This document shows, piece after piece, positions 26,611 to 37,362 of a stretch of DNA of 64,000 nt. The stretch lies in contig OZ022242.1 of the NCBI GenBank assembly GCA_963978895.1, positions 355,201 through 419,200 of the forward strand. Direction: 5' to 3'. This DNA comes from Erpobdella octoculata. Taxonomy: Eukaryota; Annelida; Clitellata; Hirudinida; Erpobdellidae. The first letter of the stretch is position 1. Every line of letters starts with the position of its first letter. The notes beneath the pieces were generated by a model that saw nothing but the letters and a program-made list of their open reading frames with translations, was not told where the DNA came from and ran no database searches. The position numbers were made by a program, and so were the translations under genes.

Positions 26611-29600
26611 ACTATCTATCTATCATCTATCCATCCATCAATCCATCCATCCATCCATCCATCCATCCATCCATCTATCTATCTATCCATCCATCCATCC
26701 ATCTATCTATCCATCTATCCATCTATCTACATTATTCATCGTATTTTTCCTATGAACATGCTGCTCGTTGACATAAATATTAACTGACCCTGTTTTCAGA
26801 GTATATAGTGTGAGCGATGCCCAACTTGCTCAGATCAACAACCGGCAAAGGCTGGTCCACTCTTCCCTCGGGGGGGTGTTTGGCTGTCTCCTCCAACTGC
26901 TCCTGTAAGAAAAAGTATTTAATGTTTTTAATTCGATTTTAATTTTGCTACCGGAAACTGTCAATCAAGTTGTTGAGTCGCACTTTTTCAGGAGTCAAAC
27001 TAGCATGTGACAGTCACATCATAAATATATAGTCATGTTATCATGTGACAGTCACATCATAAATATATAGTCATGTTATCATGTGACAGTCACATCATAA
27101 ATATATAGTCATGTTATCATGTGACAGTCACATGATAAATATATAGTCATGTTATCATGTGACAGTCACATCATAAATATATAGTCATGTTATCATGTGA
27201 CAGTCACATCATAAATATATAGTCATGTTATCATGTGACAGTCACATCATAAATATATAGTCATGTTATCATGTGACAGTCACATCATAAATATATAGTC
27301 ATGTTATCATGTGACAGTCACATCATAAATATATAGTCATGTTATCATGTGACAGTCACATCATAAATATATAGTCATGTTATCATGTGACAGTCACATC
27401 ATAAATATATAGTCATGTTATCATGTGACAGTCTTATAAAGTCATTATAGTCATGTTATCAAGTGACAGTCTTATGTTATCAAGTGACAGTCTTATGTTA
27501 TCAAGTGTCAGTTATTATAGTAATGTTATCAAGTGACAGTCTTATAAAGTCATTATAGTCATGTTATCAAGTGACAATCTAATGAAGTCATTATAGTCAT
27601 GTTATCAAGTGACAATCTAATGAAGTTATGGTCATGTTGTCAAGTGACAATCATATCATAAGGTGACAATTATGTCAATATGTGACAGCAACATCATTAA
27701 GTGACAATCTTGTTATTACGCGACAGCTATAAAATGTGTTGAAAAGTTAAATTAAGTTGTGATAAAAAAAACACTAAAATAATTCATAAAAACAAATTCA
27801 GCTCAGATGATATTAATGTGGTAATCTCACGTATCACACACTTAAAATAATAAACAAAACACTATACAAAACAATGTGTGCAAGCTAAAAGGAAAATTTA
27901 CTCGTAAAAAAATTTAAAAAGTAAATAAGAAAACAGGACATACCTAGATTATTCTTCAAATTCACTAACCTTGTACTTCCTTAGTTTGACCAGCTTTTGG
28001 TCGACGGTGTTGACGCATCGCTCGAGCTTTTCAATGCTCTGAATGATGTCGTCGCGCGACTGTCGTATGACGTCGTCTTGAGACATTTCGTCTCCCGAAG
28101 CCGTCGGAGATATAGCCTCCACCTGCGGCCTGTACGCGGATTCCTGTTAACGCGTGTGCAAATATACACGTAAAGATGTGAACACGTCTATAACAAGTGA
28201 TCGTTATCGGTCTGATCGTACACGCGTGTAAATGTACAAACGGATAAAAAAATGCAAATATATGAAAATGTGTACATTCTCACTCGAAGAATAAGTGCAA
28301 CAAATACAAACGCATAACGAGTAAGAACACACTACATATATGAACTCATTACATATAAGAACGCATTACATATATGAATGCATTACATATAAGAACGCAT
28401 TACATATAAGAACGCATTACATATAAGAACGCATTACATTTAAGAATGCATTACATACAAGAACACATTACATATAAAAACACATTACATGTAAAAGAGG
28501 TTGAAGATTTAATTCCTTGTCTATACAAAAATTACAAATTGTAATTATTATAATTATGTAATCACACACACACTGAAACTCTGTAGCCACGACACAGTTC
28601 ATTCAATGCAGGAAGTTACGATCCACGTGTGTCGCACTCATTAACGCTTAACTTAATTACACGATTTCTTTACAAACTATCATAAAGAATTATAACAAAA
28701 AGACGGAATCGGTGAGTAAATCGGAATAAATATAATTAATATATTGTTTTTAATAATTAATAATCCATTAAACTATTAATCTTCAATTCTTGTTTTATGA
28801 TGATAATCATATAAACATGAATGAGCTTATAAATTATTATAAAAACTATTTAATTTATTAAAAAAACTAAGATTATTTTTAATAATTAATAATCCATTAA
28901 ACTTCAATTCTTGTTTTATGATAATATTCATATAAACATGAATGAGCTTATAAATTATTATAAAAACTATTTAATTTATTAAAAAAACTAAGATTATTTT
29001 TAATAATTAATAATCCATTTATGATGATATTCATATAAACATGAATGAGCTTATAAATTATTATAAAAACTATTTAATTTATTAAAAAAAACTAAGATTA
29101 GTAAACATCAACGTAAGTTCCGAAAGCAGCTCTTACACGTCTGACTTCTGAAGAGTTCTTCTGGCAAGACAGTCCATCCCTGACGCAATTCGATCCGTTT
29201 CCGTTTGTTCCAACGAGGTTGCCGATCATGGAGAAGCTGTTCATCGACGGACTGTTATTCCTGTTGTTACCGGAATTATTATAGTTACCGATCCCTTCCA
29301 GGACGTATTCGGGAACGTGACTAGTCAACAGCTTGGCTCGTTTCGGCACGCCGAAACCCGGGATGGAGCAGAGGGAGGCGATATCCACGGCAGGAACAGT
29401 CCCGACGAAGGGCATGGCTCCGCCTAGGCTCGGAATGAAGGTAGAAACTGGAGAGTTTGAAGAACCGAACTGCCTGATTCGCGATTCAACGATCGGAGAA
29501 GAACGAGTTATGCTGCCAGCCGAAACAGTCCTCTCTTGGGTGGCCGAGCGATACCCATGATCTTTGGAGATTTCGGAAAAATTTGATAGCGGTGAATGCA

Positions 29601-30477
29601 GGACGTCCCTGAAAACATTTGTTATTAGTTTAGTTGTTGGTGATGCATGCTGGCAAGATAAGAATTATGACCTAATAATAAAACATAATTAATAATGAGA
29701 AATTAACTGATTATCATAACCCCATTAACTTACTTTTCTCCTCCCGAAGCCAATGAATAAACAGCATTTCTGCCAAGTGGATCGTCGTCAAAATCCTTCT
29801 AATGTGAAATGACATTTCAAATAAATTATTTATTAATTGATTGATTGATATAAATTACTCTTCTTTTCATTAAATTCACTATTATTAATTACTATTATTA
29901 CTGTTTTTGTTATCATTTATTGATAATATAATTTATTGAACTTAGATTATTTTTATGTCATAAGCAAAGTGTTGATAATCAATTTTATCACTTGGATACG
30001 GCAAAATAACAATACCGTATTTTTACGCATATAACGTGCACCCTGACATGCCTGGAAAGATCATAAAAAAGAATGTTGCTTTATTAATCAGAAAATGTAA
30101 ATATGTCAACTTAATTTTTGATGATATCTATAATAGATTTTACCAATCAAATTGTGTTTAATTATAGAGCCACATGTTTTTTTAACCCCTCTCTAGGCCT
30201 TTATAGGTGAGTGTTATATGCAACAAAATACGATAAATTGATATAGCGATATTAAAAAAAAACTAACTTTAACAGCATTTTTATTGGAGTTCAACTGATA
30301 GGTAGAACAGCTAATCAGGTTTGGTCTGAAAAGACCGGCACTGTTACCAACCATTGATGATTGGGGCATTACCTCTACCCTGCCATCTAAATATCCAATG
30401 TTCGTCTGCTGATGCAAGCTTCCTGCATTGTTGTGCATGCTTGTCATCATCTTAGGTGTTTTCACCTTTTTATTCAT
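19166..30477 (-). CDS. NCOR: Nuclear receptor corepressor (NCoR/SMRT family)
   Basis: Scaffold that recruits HDAC3/TBL1 to unliganded nuclear receptors. Recognised minus-strand exons: 30268-30477 (ATG 30477), 29734-29798, 29137-29608, 27970-28143, 26789-26902, 26484-26540, 25995-26047, 24546-24631, 24020-24106, 23055-23097, 22526-22765, about 21655-21771, 21122-21246 and 19166-20903. Landmarks in order: coiled-coil exon ([20 protein letters not shown]); [12 protein letters not shown]...[35 protein letters not shown]...[27 protein letters not shown]; the SANT domain split over two exons ([16 protein letters not shown]...[12 protein letters not shown], then [20 protein letters not shown]); GSI-x-x-GTP repeats near 20100-20360; [11 protein letters not shown]; and a CoRNR-like LDSII at 19502-19516. 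Nearly all junctions keep phase. One small exon after 25995 (phase 2 to 0) is not found, and the donor after the second SANT exon is unclear. At roughly 1200-1400 residues it is short for the family. Confidence 0.9.
21860..22344 (-). mobile_element. LINE (CR1/L2-like) 3' end inside a corepressor intron
   Basis: The frame 21928-22344 encodes [32 protein letters not shown] and [13 protein letters not shown], followed on the minus strand by GCGCCTCAGTTAATCTTGGC, GCGCTATATAAAAACAC and an (ATT)n tail at 21862-21905. This is the best-preserved copy of the family seen at 358-770 and 4940-5690. It lies in the intron between the two SANT exons in gene orientation. Confidence 0.85.
23285..23575. repeat. 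(ATT)n microsatellite region
   Basis: Interrupted runs of ATT/TTA occur at 23287-23365 and 23488-23560 within a corepressor intron. The hydrophobic frames they create are artefacts. Confidence 0.95.
23640..23775 (-). mobile_element. tRNA-derived SINE head
   Basis: On the minus strand a tRNA-like body reads GCTGGTGGTTTAGCGGTGAG (box A) and, about 35 bases later, GATTCGAATCCTGC (box B). These are the two internal RNA polymerase III promoter boxes. No 7-bp acceptor-stem closure or terminal CCA is evident, so a SINE is more likely than a functional tRNA. A related head lies at 25690-25800. Confidence 0.6.
24680..25235 (+). mobile_element. RTE-type LINE 3' end fragment
   Basis: The plus strand contains a conserved RTE-like tail: CTCCTATGCGTGTCGTAAAA followed by GGCGACTAAAGGG and GGAAGGGCATCCGG. 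It ends in a (GAT)n microsatellite at 25207-25229. Such a tail with a short tandem repeat end is typical of RTE-clade 3' UTRs. It lies in a corepressor intron. Confidence 0.55.
25690..25800 (-). mobile_element. tRNA-derived SINE head
   Basis: The minus strand reads GGCGCTGGTGGTATTGCCG (box A-like) and CAGTTCGAATCTCACTGGC (box B), then a C/G homopolymer (25695-25709 on the plus strand). It is related in layout to the copy at 23640-23775. Confidence 0.5.
26565..26730. repeat. Compound (ATTT)n/(ATCT)n/(ATCC)n microsatellite
   Basis: Tetranucleotide runs of TTTA, then CTAT, then CCAT are visible in a corepressor intron between two short exons. Confidence 0.97.
27004..27437. repeat. 38-bp minisatellite with a palindromic core
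   Basis: About eleven nearly perfect 38-bp units are each centred on the palindrome TGTGACAGTCACA and continue TCATAAATATATAGTCATGT. Degenerate units with shorter spacing continue to about 27725. It lies in a corepressor intron. The units are contiguous, with no unique spacers between them. Confidence 0.95.
28330..28500. repeat. 17-bp minisatellite
   Basis: Tandem units of ACATATAAGAACGCATT, with variants, lie in the intron just upstream of the coiled-coil exon. Confidence 0.9.
28745..29097. repeat. Three tandem copies of a 120-137 bp AT-rich unit
   Basis: The block TTTTTAATAATTAATAATCC through AAAAAAACTAAGATTA occurs three times, starting near 28746, 28883 and 29004. The later copies carry internal deletions. 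The array ends about 40 bases from the donor of the 29137-29608 exon. Confidence 0.9.
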
Positions 30478-30479
30478 TA

Positions 30480-31185
30480 TAATATTATTATTATTATTAT
30501 GGTTGATCGAGCGAGCTCCTCAATCGCCCTGGTTGAATAACGTTGATGAATATTCCCACAGGTGTCAACCAGCTTCAACATTACTTAGTAATTGATTGAT
30601 TATTTTCTGTGTTGTTGTTGTTGTTAACAAGTCAAAAGTGTTGAAACACTTTTTATTAAGTTGATTATCCTTGATGACTTCCCATGTAGACAAAAATTAA
30701 CGTACATTAATTTTAATAATTATTAAATCCAATTTTTTTTAATCAATGGTATGTACATAAATAAATTGTAAATAAATAGGGAGAGGAAGCAGTCATATCA
30801 ACAGAAACGATGACGAATTAATTTCAACAACCAATCTTTTTATTGTTAATTATAATAAAAATACAAAAATACACGTTAATGAATGATACGACGAGTTTTT
30901 TCTTTTTAAATTCTTACGATGAGAAAGATATTCGTCAAAATTTTTATGCACAAAACAAAGCTCAATACAAAGAAAGTTTACAGATAATTGTAACGTAACG
31001 TAAGACTGACGAACATTTGGCTTGACAGAAAAATGAAATTTTTTAACGGTTTTTATTACCAATAATATTTTTAAAATAATTAATTAGTAAACTATATATA
31101 ATAAGGGTGGTACTGTAATGGGATGTCATTGTCGGGACAAGCGCAATATGTAATTAATGTATGCTGGTGACCTAGATTATATATA
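30480..31185. other. Upstream region of the corepressor gene, no gene seen
   Basis: This is AT-rich, with (ATT)n directly before the corepressor ATG (30480-30500). It should hold the 5' UTR and perhaps the promoter or a non-coding first exon, but I could not identify a core promoter. Confidence 0.35.
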
Positions 31186-31189
31186 TTAA

Positions 31190-31445
31190 CTAGCTGGGTA
31201 CCCGACGTTGCTCGGGGTTTTTAGAGGTTTTTCTAATGTCTCTCTCGATCCCGTTTCCTTCCCCGCTTGCTCTCGTGCTCCCGGTCGCTTGCTTTACCGT
31301 TCCCGGTCGCTCTCCCGTTTCCGGTTTTTTCCCGCTCACTCTCCCGTTCCCGATCCCGGACGCTTTTCCGCTCCTGGTCGCTTGCTTTCGTTTGCTCTCA
31401 GTTGATTTTCCGTTCCCGCTTGCTTTCCTTATCCTTATCTGACAT
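31190..31445 (-). mobile_element. Helitron 3' end with 18-bp minisatellite (truncated)
   Basis: Read on the minus strand, the segment ends with hairpin CCGAGCAACGTCGG, then TACCCAG, CTAG (31190-31193) and T. This is the same 3' terminus as at 5949 and 35617. The body carries degenerate units related to CCCGTTCCCGGTCGCTTT. The 5' end is not visible. Confidence 0.65.
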
Positions 31446-31449
31446 ATGG

Positions 31450-32370
31450 TAACATTGTATGGGCTTCTAACCATCCTTCACGTCTTATTGGTCTCACAAC
31501 AATTCAAAAACGTGCTGGCTGTTCGTGTGATGTTTCATCTTCCTAGAAGCACATCAACAAAAGCAAAAATTATTGAACATAGTCTATTGAATGTTAATCA
31601 AATAAACTGGTCAATTTATGTTTAAATATTCCAATGCTTTAATTCCTTCAGCCTTTATTAATTTTTTCGTAAAACCAACAGTGTAAGTACACAATTACAA
31701 CTTACGTTCTAGTCATGTACATTGTTCAGATTGTGCTAGGACAAATATGAAACTGTTTTTTATCAAATGTGTTTGTCCTCATGTCTGGTCTGGTATTCCT
31801 AAGTCAATTTCATCTCTATCTTGTTTTGCATCATTTATGAAACTATTTAAATTATACTTTCTCACTAACTGATCTTACTTCTTTTTCATTTTTTTGTCTT
31901 ATCATCATTTTCATCTACTATCTATTTATTCACTTTTCTTTTTTATTATTACTCTGTTTTTTTATTTGATTGTCCCTTTTTTCACTCTGTTTTTTCTAAT
32001 TTGTTTTTTCTTATCATTTGATTGTTTTTTTTTTCTTTGGATTCTTCCCTTTTGGACTTAACTCACTCTTATTTGATATAACTCATATGTCAAACCACTT
32101 TTTTTATGTCAAAATAAAATTCATTGATTGAAAATAATTGCACATGGGAAAGTATAAATAAAATGAAACAGTAAACGGATAAAAAAGACATTCATCATAT
32201 TAAACAAAATATACAAATTGATATGCACCAAAACTCTTTAGAACATATGCAATAAAATTACTCAGTAGTCTAGACTAGACCAACTTAGTGTCCAAGCTCA
32301 ACGTTAAGTGACAAACACCTAACTTGCTTTGGATTTGCACACAATTTTTTTTTAAATGCCCTGCGGAATG
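31450..32370. other. Repeat-derived AT-rich intergenic DNA
   Basis: Stop-rich frames near 31440-32130 on the plus strand contain a few LINE-like patterns (for example a segment reading IQKRAG and later WSGIPKSISSLS), ending in a T-rich tract. I take this as an old LINE fragment but cannot define its limits. Confidence 0.3.
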
Positions 32371-32376
32371 ACCAAC

Positions 32377-33729
32377 TCATTCCTTTCCAAACCTGTATAC
32401 AGCAGAGCAGAAGTCATTACTATTTTTTATTTTATTCAATGCTTTTCCCATTGATTCCAAAGCCGACACCATATTTGGATCATCCATGTAAGTGTTGATC
32501 ATGTTTGTAAATTGTTCAACAACATCATCTCTGATGTTTGCTGCATCTTCTGTTGTTGAATGAAGGCTTACAAAATCTTCTGGCTCATACTCAGGCTCTT
32601 GCTTCAATTCCCACATTTTGTCAGCACCCAAGTCACCATTATTTGGATTGTTGAATTTATTGATTTGGTCGTAGAAAGCGCGTCTGTCGGCATCTGTTGA
32701 TTCATCCGCCATCTGAACTACATTCATTTCATGGCTATGTTCAAGAATGGCTACTGCAGGGTAGAGACCACCTGTAAATAGTTCGTTGACTGGTTTTGTT
32801 GGGCTACTAATTGGAAACACTCGCAGTTGTTCTACAGTCTCCATGGAATGAGAATGTCCATCTTGAAAAATGAGTAGACATGGATATTCAGCCACTTGAG
32901 GATCTGTAAATTTGGTTGCTCTTGTGATTTGCTTTATCCGAACGTGCAAACGAAAGGCACAGCTAAATAAAAAAATACAATAGAAATAATAATGATAGTC
33001 TAAAATCATAACAATTAGCCAAATACATTTAACTATTTAGACCACCTTTAAACTATGTCAAGTTTTGCCGCTTTACAATATTAATAAAAATTTGCTAAGC
33101 TTGTTATATTAAATGTGTAATTTTTGCTTTTTAAATGTGAAATTATTGATACATGCCACAGAGAAATGGTCATGTCATGATTGCAAATTACTTGTATTTT
33201 TCGGGCAGAAGCCGGTTTTGCCCCCCAACCGCATCAACCCCCCTACGCCTCCAGTGCCCTACATTGCTAGTTTAATGATTAAACTAACTGCTAGCATCTC
33301 ATCATCTGAGAACAGGGATGAAGCAGCAATAATTATATTTTAAATGTAATTATCTTCAATACCTTTATATTTTTCAATTATTTTATAAGCAAAGAAAAAT
33401 ACTTGCCCCGTCTTCTTTCTAGGTTTTTTAACATTAGACCTCATCTTGTGTGTGCCTTTATGGCAACGAAAAATTTTGTTAAAAACATAGCGTGCAGATG
33501 ATGATTCCGATTTGTCCACAGTAAATTTGATCTTAAACGATGTTTCGCAGTTTTTCAAAAAACTGATTAACTCGCTTCTATCAAAAACATTTGTTCGAAT
33601 GTATGTTTTTGATGATGATGATACATCATTTTCTCCACGTCTGAAGATATTCCTCCAAAACGCCATGTCGCTCTTGTCTTTAATATCTTTAAACTTGTCT
33701 AAAGAAAACTTGTTTTCTTGATAAGCCAT
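32377..33729 (-). CDS. MULE/ZSWIM-like transposase-derived protein, two exons
   Basis: Exons are 33407-33729 (ATG at 33727-33729) and 32377-32962 (stop 32377-32379), encoding 302 residues in one frame. Exon 1 ends VKKPRKKTG and exon 2 opens CAFRLHVRIKQI. Farther on are DGHSHSMETVEQLRVFP and LFTGGLYPAVAILEHSHEM. These resemble the N-terminal FLYWCH/WRKY-like zinc-binding module (basic CxA..IHV strand, later HSH) and following helix of MULE-type or ZSWIM-like elements widespread in invertebrates. No DDE core or SWIM finger follows, so this would be a truncated or co-opted derivative. The only in-phase junction uses a GC-AG intron (GCAAGT donor at 33401-33406, TTTAG acceptor). A 16-bp-arm hairpin lies about 60 bp upstream of the ATG. 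Intact coding over two exons suggests constraint; function unknown. Confidence 0.6.
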
Positions 33730-33789
33730 TATTATTATTGTTATTATCACAAAGGTAGGAAATTAGGTCAAACTACAAAGATGTGTATT

Positions 33790-33850
33790 GAAGGGGCGTG
33801 GCCTGATATACAAAGCCGGCACGGGCTCGCAACAGGCTACGCCCCTTCAT
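33790..33850. repeat. Inverted repeat with GAAGGGGCGTGGCCTG arms
   Basis: The arms GAAGGGGCGTGGCCTG and CAGGCTACGCCCCTTC (one mismatch) enclose about 28 bases and lie just 5' of the MULE-like gene. It could be a small MITE or a GC-rich promoter element. Confidence 0.6.
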
Positions 33851-33889
33851 GCACACATCTGCATGCAGCGTAGTTAATGTGTGCTGGTG

Positions 33890-34790
33890 ACCTAGATTTA
33901 TGCATTGCTACGCCAGTCATTCGATCGTAATGAAGTTTTTACACATCCTTGAGAGTCAATGTGACAAAAATACTGTGACAAAAAAATTGAAAAATTTAGT
34001 TTTTTTTCCCGCGACAGACTGCTGGAGAAATGGACGATGATGGCAATCATCTTCGTGGGTGCCCGCAGGGGGCCAAGAGGCAATTTCCCCCCAAATAGAC
34101 AAAAAATGTATAGTTAAAACATTTTAAATTAATTGTAACAACTGCGACTTCTTCTATTGTCATATCGATATCATCATCATCATTATATTTGGCGATGCAT
34201 CCCCTTGATGCTCTATTATTTACTCCGTTCACGCTTCTTTAAACACTATGATGCGTGAAAATTTATCTAGATCGACTTTTTCTTAGGAAGACCAAAATTC
34301 ACCTCCCCGTTAGGGACGGAGCCAAGGGATATGGGGATTTTTAGGAGGTTCAAACCTCTTCTGGAAACTAAGTTCAAATTTATTTTTGTTTTAATGTAAT
34401 TTATTTTTAAAATTAACTTATAAAAATGAAAACAAGTTGACTTTTAAAAAATATAAAAAAAGAGGCCTGCCAATATTCTTTTCCCAGCTATTCTTGAAAG
34501 AAATGTTGAATACTTTTCAAAAAAAAGTAAATAAATATTTTTTTACCCAACTCCCAGTTTCTAAGTTGTTTTTGCTTTCCGTTCCCAACCAGAGAAAATG
34601 GCTACTCCATGTTAATGAATGCAAGCATTTTAAATTAATATTTTTAATGAACTTTTTTGTCGTTTTTTCATGAACTCTCCCAAAATAAACCAAAAAACCT
34701 GACTACGTGTTGTTTAATGACATTCATAGAATTGATTTCGTTGTGATGTTTTAGGCATAATTGATACAAAATTAGTATAAAATTAATTTC
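33890..34790. other. Helitron 5'-region fragment and AT-rich intergenic DNA
   Basis: The stretch 33899-33985 (GCATTGCTACGCCAGTCATT, then GATCGTAATGAAGTTTTTAC) matches the 5'-terminal region of the Helitron at 35617-36521 and the copy at 58281-58335. The remainder holds stop-rich frames and no supported gene. Confidence 0.5.
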
Positions 34791-37362
34791 AGCCAATGCT
34801 TCCATCCACGTCAGGCCTAGATAAATGTTGACTTTTGATTGCTTGATACTTGACTTTATCTGTCATGTCTTCAACGTCTATCTTTAAAGTCGAGGATATC
34901 GCTTCCATGTGTAACTTTGTTACTTTTTTGATGATTTTTTCTACTTCTTCCTGAGAAAATAACACTTAGAAATAATATTATTATTCTAAATATATTCAAA
35001 TCAAGAATGTTTTAGTGATGAATGCGTTATCACTTATGCGTTATCAATATCAGAGCAAATTTACACAATAAATGTACAATCAGTTTTTTTTTATAATAAA
35101 TACAATAAAACTACAAATTAAAAAAAATTATCTGAAAAAATTAAAAAAGTTAATATATATCATATATAAAATATTATTACTGATACGACATCTTACTTCA
35201 GTCGGAGTTTGAACAGTGGTGCAGTCATTTTTCCTCAAATCTTCTAGAAGCATTCTCTTTTCACCGTCAAAAGCAAATTTCAAATTCTCTCTTTGTTCAG
35301 CTTTCAAGGCTTCCTCTTTTTCAATCCTTTCAAGCGCCCGGTCACGATTCCAGACAGAAAGTTTCTTTGATTCGTTGAGAGGTATGACTCTCGACGGGAC
35401 GTTGAGACATAAGTCGAGTGTCGTGCAGTCGACGTCTCTCGAGTGTGTCATCACGAATTGAATCAGGCGAAACTGTTTCGAAATTTTGTCGTTGAAAAAT
35501 TCTGCGTAGCATTTCAGTTGCTGTTCGGTCGCGAGGGTTGAAAGGGCGTTCAACTCGTTGTAGAATGCGGAGAGAACGTCTGTAATATTCGAACCTGAAT
35601 AAAATTTATGTAATAACTAGCGGAGATACCCGGCGTTGCCCAGGGTTTTTAGAGGTTTTTCTAATGTTTGTCTCTCTCGCTCCCGTTCCCTTCTCCACTT
35701 TCCCGTTTTCGTAGCGTTCCCGGTCGCTTTTCCGCTCTCGGTCGTTTTCCAGCTCCCGGTCGCTTTCCCGCTCAGAAGTTCTGTTATCGATTTTCTCTCT
35801 TGCTCGCGTTTCCTTCCAAGCTCGCTCTCCCGATTCCAGTCGCTTTCCGCGTTCCCGGTCGCTTTCCCGTTCCCGGTCGCTTTCCCGTTCCCGGTCGCTT
35901 TCCCGTTCCCGGTCGCTTTCCCGTTCCCGGTCGCTTTCCCGTTCCCGGTCGCTTTCCCGTTTCCGGTCGCTTTCCCGTTCCCGCTCACGCTTGCTCTCCC
36001 GTTCCCGGTCATGCTTGCTCTCCCATTCCCGGTCACGGTAGCTCTCCCGTTCCCGTTTCCGTTCCCGCTCATTTTCTCTTTTACATTCTTTCAGAACTTC
36101 TGTTAGCCTATAAAACGCAAAATAGATTTGCTAAGACTATATATATATATATATGAATGTTTGTGGGTTTTGTCTATTATAGAAACGGGAAAGCACCCGG
36201 AACGGACAGCGAGCGGGAACAGAAAAGCAAGCGTGAGCGGGAATGGGAGAGCAAACGTGAGCGGGAACGGGGCAGCGACCGGGACGGGAAAACGACCGGG
36301 AGCGGGAAAGCGACCGGGAACGGGAAAGCGACCGGGAACGCGGAAAGCGACTGGAATCGGGAGAGCGAGCTTGGAAGGAAACGCGAGCAAGATTAGATTT
36401 TCATTGACTCTCAAGGTTGTGTGAAAATTTCATTACGATCGGATGAATGGTGTAGCAATGCATAAAGGACATTAACATACATAAATACATATATACAAAC
36501 ATTCATTTTTATATATATAGATAAATATAACAAAACTGAACAGATGTAGATAAATTGAAACCCTGGGCTATTTCATATTTGAGGATCCCCTAAACATTCC
36601 AATTTACAAAATGAAAACGCTATCTTGAAAAAACATTCTTAATATAATAAGACATAAAATGTTATTATTTAACACATTGTCGTGATTTAAATATTGCAAA
36701 CAATATTTTCTAAATGACAATTAAAATGTAAAAAAATTATTAAATGTAAACAGAATTGAATTGACAAGTTTTTCTACCATATGGAGAAAAAGGAAAAATA
36801 CAAAAATGTCTCTACGAACTCTCAAAGTTACCAGCTTTTTCAACATTCAATTTATATTAATTTATAAAAATTTATATGAAAAACTATACAACCGGGCTAG
36901 AAGCGTCTAAAATTTTGAACCCTAAACATCAGCCTACTAGTTAGTTAGTCTATCCTATAATATACTAATACTAACTAATATAGTTAGTTATCTAACCTCA
37001 GCTTTGTTAAGAAAATTTAATAACACACCTGGAAGAACTAAAAGTATGTTATTTATAAAAACAGCAATTCGTTTGACGGCACCAAGTGAAAAACGATTCC
37101 TCAACGAAAAACAAATGTGATCCCATAAGATGTCAAAAATTACAACTTGTTGCATGTGTTCGTGTTCGTCTGCTAAGAAATGGCTCCACTTCAGACAATC
37201 CGCCAACAGCTCCCGACAATGCTCTGTCTATAAAAAATATGATATAATTAATATTTCTTATCAATTGTTTCTGCTATCTTACCAAAACTAGCAACTATGT
37301 ACCGGAGAGCCACGCATTTCATAAAGAATATCTTCAGTTAAGAAGGCTATGTTAGCAGCCAT
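34789..37362 (-). CDS. CFAP119 (CCDC189)-like cilia/flagella protein
   Basis: Four minus-strand exons join in phase: 37303-37362 (ATG 37362), 37029-37227, 35197-35594 and 34789-34950 (stop 34789-34791), encoding 272 residues. The layout matches what I recall of CFAP119/CCDC189: an early CLKWSHF segment, a helical block IFDILWDHICFSLRNRFS, then ALSTLATEQQLKCYAEFFND followed by FRLIQFVMTHSRDVD, and a charged C-terminal coiled coil (RALERIEKEEALKAEQREN; EEVEKIIKKVTKLHMEAI). Members act in the axoneme of motile cilia and sperm flagella. The first exon uses a weak donor (CCG|GTACAT), and a stronger GTAAGA 27 bases downstream follows an in-frame stop, so the true 5' end may differ. A non-autonomous Helitron sits in the intron between exons 2 and 3. 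It lies head-to-head with the Jade gene. Assignment is by pattern only. Confidence 0.55.
35617..36521 (-). mobile_element. Complete non-autonomous Helitron with 18-bp minisatellite core
   Basis: On the minus strand the element begins TCTATATATATAAAAATG at 36521 (preceded by A). It ends at 35617 with hairpin CCTGGGCAACGCCGGG, then TATCTCCG and CTAG followed by T. 5' TC, 3' hairpin plus CTAG, insertion between A and T and no target duplication are the Helitron hallmarks. The 905-bp body has two 18-bp minisatellite blocks in opposite orientation (35690-36075 and 36185-36385) flanking a (TA)n stretch, so the middle can fold back. It lies in a CFAP119-like gene intron. Confidence 0.8.

Noticed and set aside
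27004..27437. CRISPR-like array
   Set aside because: Direct repeats are contiguous 38-bp units with no unique spacers, in a eukaryotic intron.
31208..31474. Arg/Ser/Pro-rich frames over the 18-bp minisatellite (also at 35617-36106 and 36128-36424)
   Set aside because: A repeat unit divisible by three keeps every frame open; the sequence belongs to Helitrons.
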